DNA of 64,000 bases from Warburgia ugandensis (lineage: Eukaryota > Streptophyta > Magnoliopsida > Canellales > Canellaceae): NCBI GenBank assembly GCA_035236585.1, contig CP141139.1, positions 17,562,990-17,626,989 on the forward strand, read 5' to 3'. The notes under the pieces were generated by a model. That model saw nothing but the letters and a program-made list of their open reading frames with translations. It was not told the origin of the DNA and did no database searches. A program made the position numbers and the translations under genes. Below are positions 62,470-64,000 of this stretch, piece by piece (within the stretch, counting starts at the first letter, position 1; every line of letters begins with the position of its first letter).

Positions 62470-62912
62470 GATAGTTGAAATGAAGTCTAAAAACCTGCAT
62501 GAGAATTTTTCAGTGCCAACATCTGAAGGAGAATTACTTAAAAAGAAGACTAAATTATGGTTGAACACCACTAATAACTCCCTGGCAGGATGCTTCATGG
62601 AGTAAATTGTTGTCATCACTTATTGTTGCCTGGTCCCCTTTAGTGCGAGTATGCTCTGAAAATGGTCCTATTTCCAAATAACTTCTGCAACAATTGCGCT
62701 GTACTGGCACAGTTGGATGGAAGTCTGGTAAACTTTCTTTATGGAGAATGCATGAACCACAATGCTATACCATCGAAAATGACACTGTTCCTGTTGATGC
62801 AATGCTCATTGAAACACGGATGGGTCACTGCAATAGTTTGGGGACAATATATAGAAGATGCTTCACATTCCCATTTTCTCTTAGCTACAGGGAGTTCTGA
62901 TGGGGGGTGAGT
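62470..62912 (+). pseudogene. WD40-repeat gene fragment resembling TFIIIC-subunit (GTF3C4-like) proteins
   Basis: Three frames together give a WD40-type stretch: WSKLLSSLIVAWSPLV (from about 62596), NNFCNNCAVLA (62680s), KSGKLSLWRMHEPQCY (62720s) and HGWVTAIVWGQYIEDASHSH with FLLATGSSDG before GTGAGT at 62910. The order fits a single exon of plant WD40 proteins of the TFIIIC/GTF3C4-like type (from memory Arabidopsis At3g49400). Two or three frame shifts mean a relic or a badly decayed exon. A possible further exon starts at TTGGACAATGGCAAAG near 63136. Confidence 0.6.
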
Positions 62913-63291
62913 TCGCTATACCATATATATTGGTCACTGTTGCTTTGTTGTACTTATTTTATTTTATTTCTGTTTTCCTTTGTGACCTTACTAAATTAGC
63001 ATAGTTGCCCCCTTCCTTATAAAATGACTTTAGCTTGTTTATTTTGTTCGCGTTTATACAAGTGGGCTGCAGCGTGTTACAGTCTCTGTGGGAGTAATCA
63101 ACTTACTTTCCTGTGTTTCAGTTTACTTTCCTCTAGTTGGACAATGGCAAAGATTATAGAAACTGGATGGAAATGATTCTGAGCATGAGAAGTGCCGACC
63201 AATAAATCTTAGAGTGGTTCCATTTGTCTCATGTTAAACATATCCTACTTTACTAGACAGTTGTTTTTTCTTGACATCTCAATAGATTGCC

Positions 63292-63462
63292 GAAGGGGAG
63301 CTTGGCGCAACGGTAAAGTTGTCGTTGTATGACCTTGAGGTCACGTGTTCAAGGCGTAAAAACAGCCTCTTGCAAAAATGTAAGATAAGGCTGAGTACTA
63401 TAGACCCTTGGGTCTGCCCCTTCCCTGGACCCCACATAGGCAGGAGCTCGGGGCTGCCCTTT
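63292..63462 (+). mobile_element. Full-length Au SINE with 16-bp target-site duplication
   Basis: GGGGAGCTTGGCGCAACGG (A box), GAGGTCACGTGTTCAAGG (B box), CCTCTTGCAAAAATGTAAGA and an end reading GGGCTGCCCTTT. Flanked by ATCTCAATAGATTGCC (63276-63291) and ATCTCAACAGATTGCC (63463-63478). Confidence 0.93.
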
Positions 63463-63478
63463 ATCTCAACAGATTGCC

Positions 63479-64000
63479 AGATGTTGGTCTTCATCTATAA
63501 GTTAATATTCAATTTTAACTAGTTTAGTGCACATCGGTCATCAAAGATTTTAACCTCTTAATTTGAGAACTTTTTTCTTCCTTTTTTTTCTTTCTTGTTA
63601 GTGTAGGTTAATGTATTATGAAGCTTAGAGGCTGTCATTGTGTTTGCTTCTGTTTTGGACTTTAAACAGAAGCCTATAGAAATCTGATTAAGGAAGTCAG
63701 AGAAATTAGATGGACGGCTGTGATCAACCAAAGTCAGGGATCCATCATTGCCAAGGTGAGGCGCTGCACATTAGCTTGCTGTAGCATCATGGACTATAGC
63801 ATTATGTCTCTTTGTTTGAGTTTGTAGATGGCACATGCTCCTAGTTTTGTTCGAAAAATAGCAGAGGAAAAAGGTACAATTGGGTCCTATTTTTTTCAAT
63901 GATCCAAACCATCTTTCTCACAGCCGATTTTACCAGATAAATCATTCATATCATTGAAATGCTAGGCCATTATAGAGATGATAGCCTTCCAATTATAAAT
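63479..64000. other. Right-edge sequence
   Basis: T-rich intron-like sequence. Short exon-like pieces around 63,670-63,760 could belong to the WD40 relic, but nothing decisive is seen. Confidence 0.35.

Overview
This is nuclear DNA of a flowering plant. The evidence is spliced genes with GT-AG introns, a chloroplast-envelope lipid permease gene (TGD1), plant PHD-finger and PPR genes, Au-type SINEs, RTE LINEs, LTR retrotransposons and hAT-type DNA transposons. The species cannot be told from the sequence.

Left part (1-29,000) is gene-bearing. A decayed PPR gene fragment (240-966) is followed by a complete eight-exon minus-strand gene (2,506-15,049) for a 1,174-residue PHD-finger protein. I assembled its open frame across all seven introns. 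Its 7.7-kb second intron holds a MULE-like element, RTE tails, an Au SINE and a near-perfect 92-bp-arm hairpin. About 12 kb of intergenic repeats follow: several Au SINEs, some with exact target-site duplications, an (AG)30 tract, a 1.2-kb fold-back with a SINE in one arm, and a 5'-truncated RTE LINE. An intact single-exon TGD1 gene lies on the minus strand at 27,627-28,769.

Right part (29,015-62,038) reads best as one very large nested transposon complex. The outer and inner units have the same plan: one end rich in CGTGTC motifs, a decayed Transposase_24 plus ULP1-protease gene transcribed toward that end, a spacer, and a decayed hAT transposase gene transcribed toward the other end. Arrays of a 31-bp palindrome (ATAGGACGGTTA ... 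TAACCGTCCTAT) lie beside the genes and near most ends. The inner copy (45,374-57,527; 12.15 kb) is bounded by TAGGGGTG/CACCCCTA ends and a 7/8-matching 8-bp duplication. It sits in inverted orientation inside the outer copy's spacer. The outer copy was also hit by a 3.4-kb solo LTR and by a four-LTR tandem array that itself contains a 2.6-kb solo LTR. Removing all inserts leaves about 11.5 kb, close to the size of the inner copy.

Right edge (62,039-64,000) has a frameshifted remnant of a WD40 gene resembling the plant TFIIIC-type (GTF3C4-like) WD40 proteins, and one more full-length Au SINE with its duplication.

The two intact host genes (the PHD protein and TGD1) have no evident functional link. 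The rest is transposable elements and gene relics.
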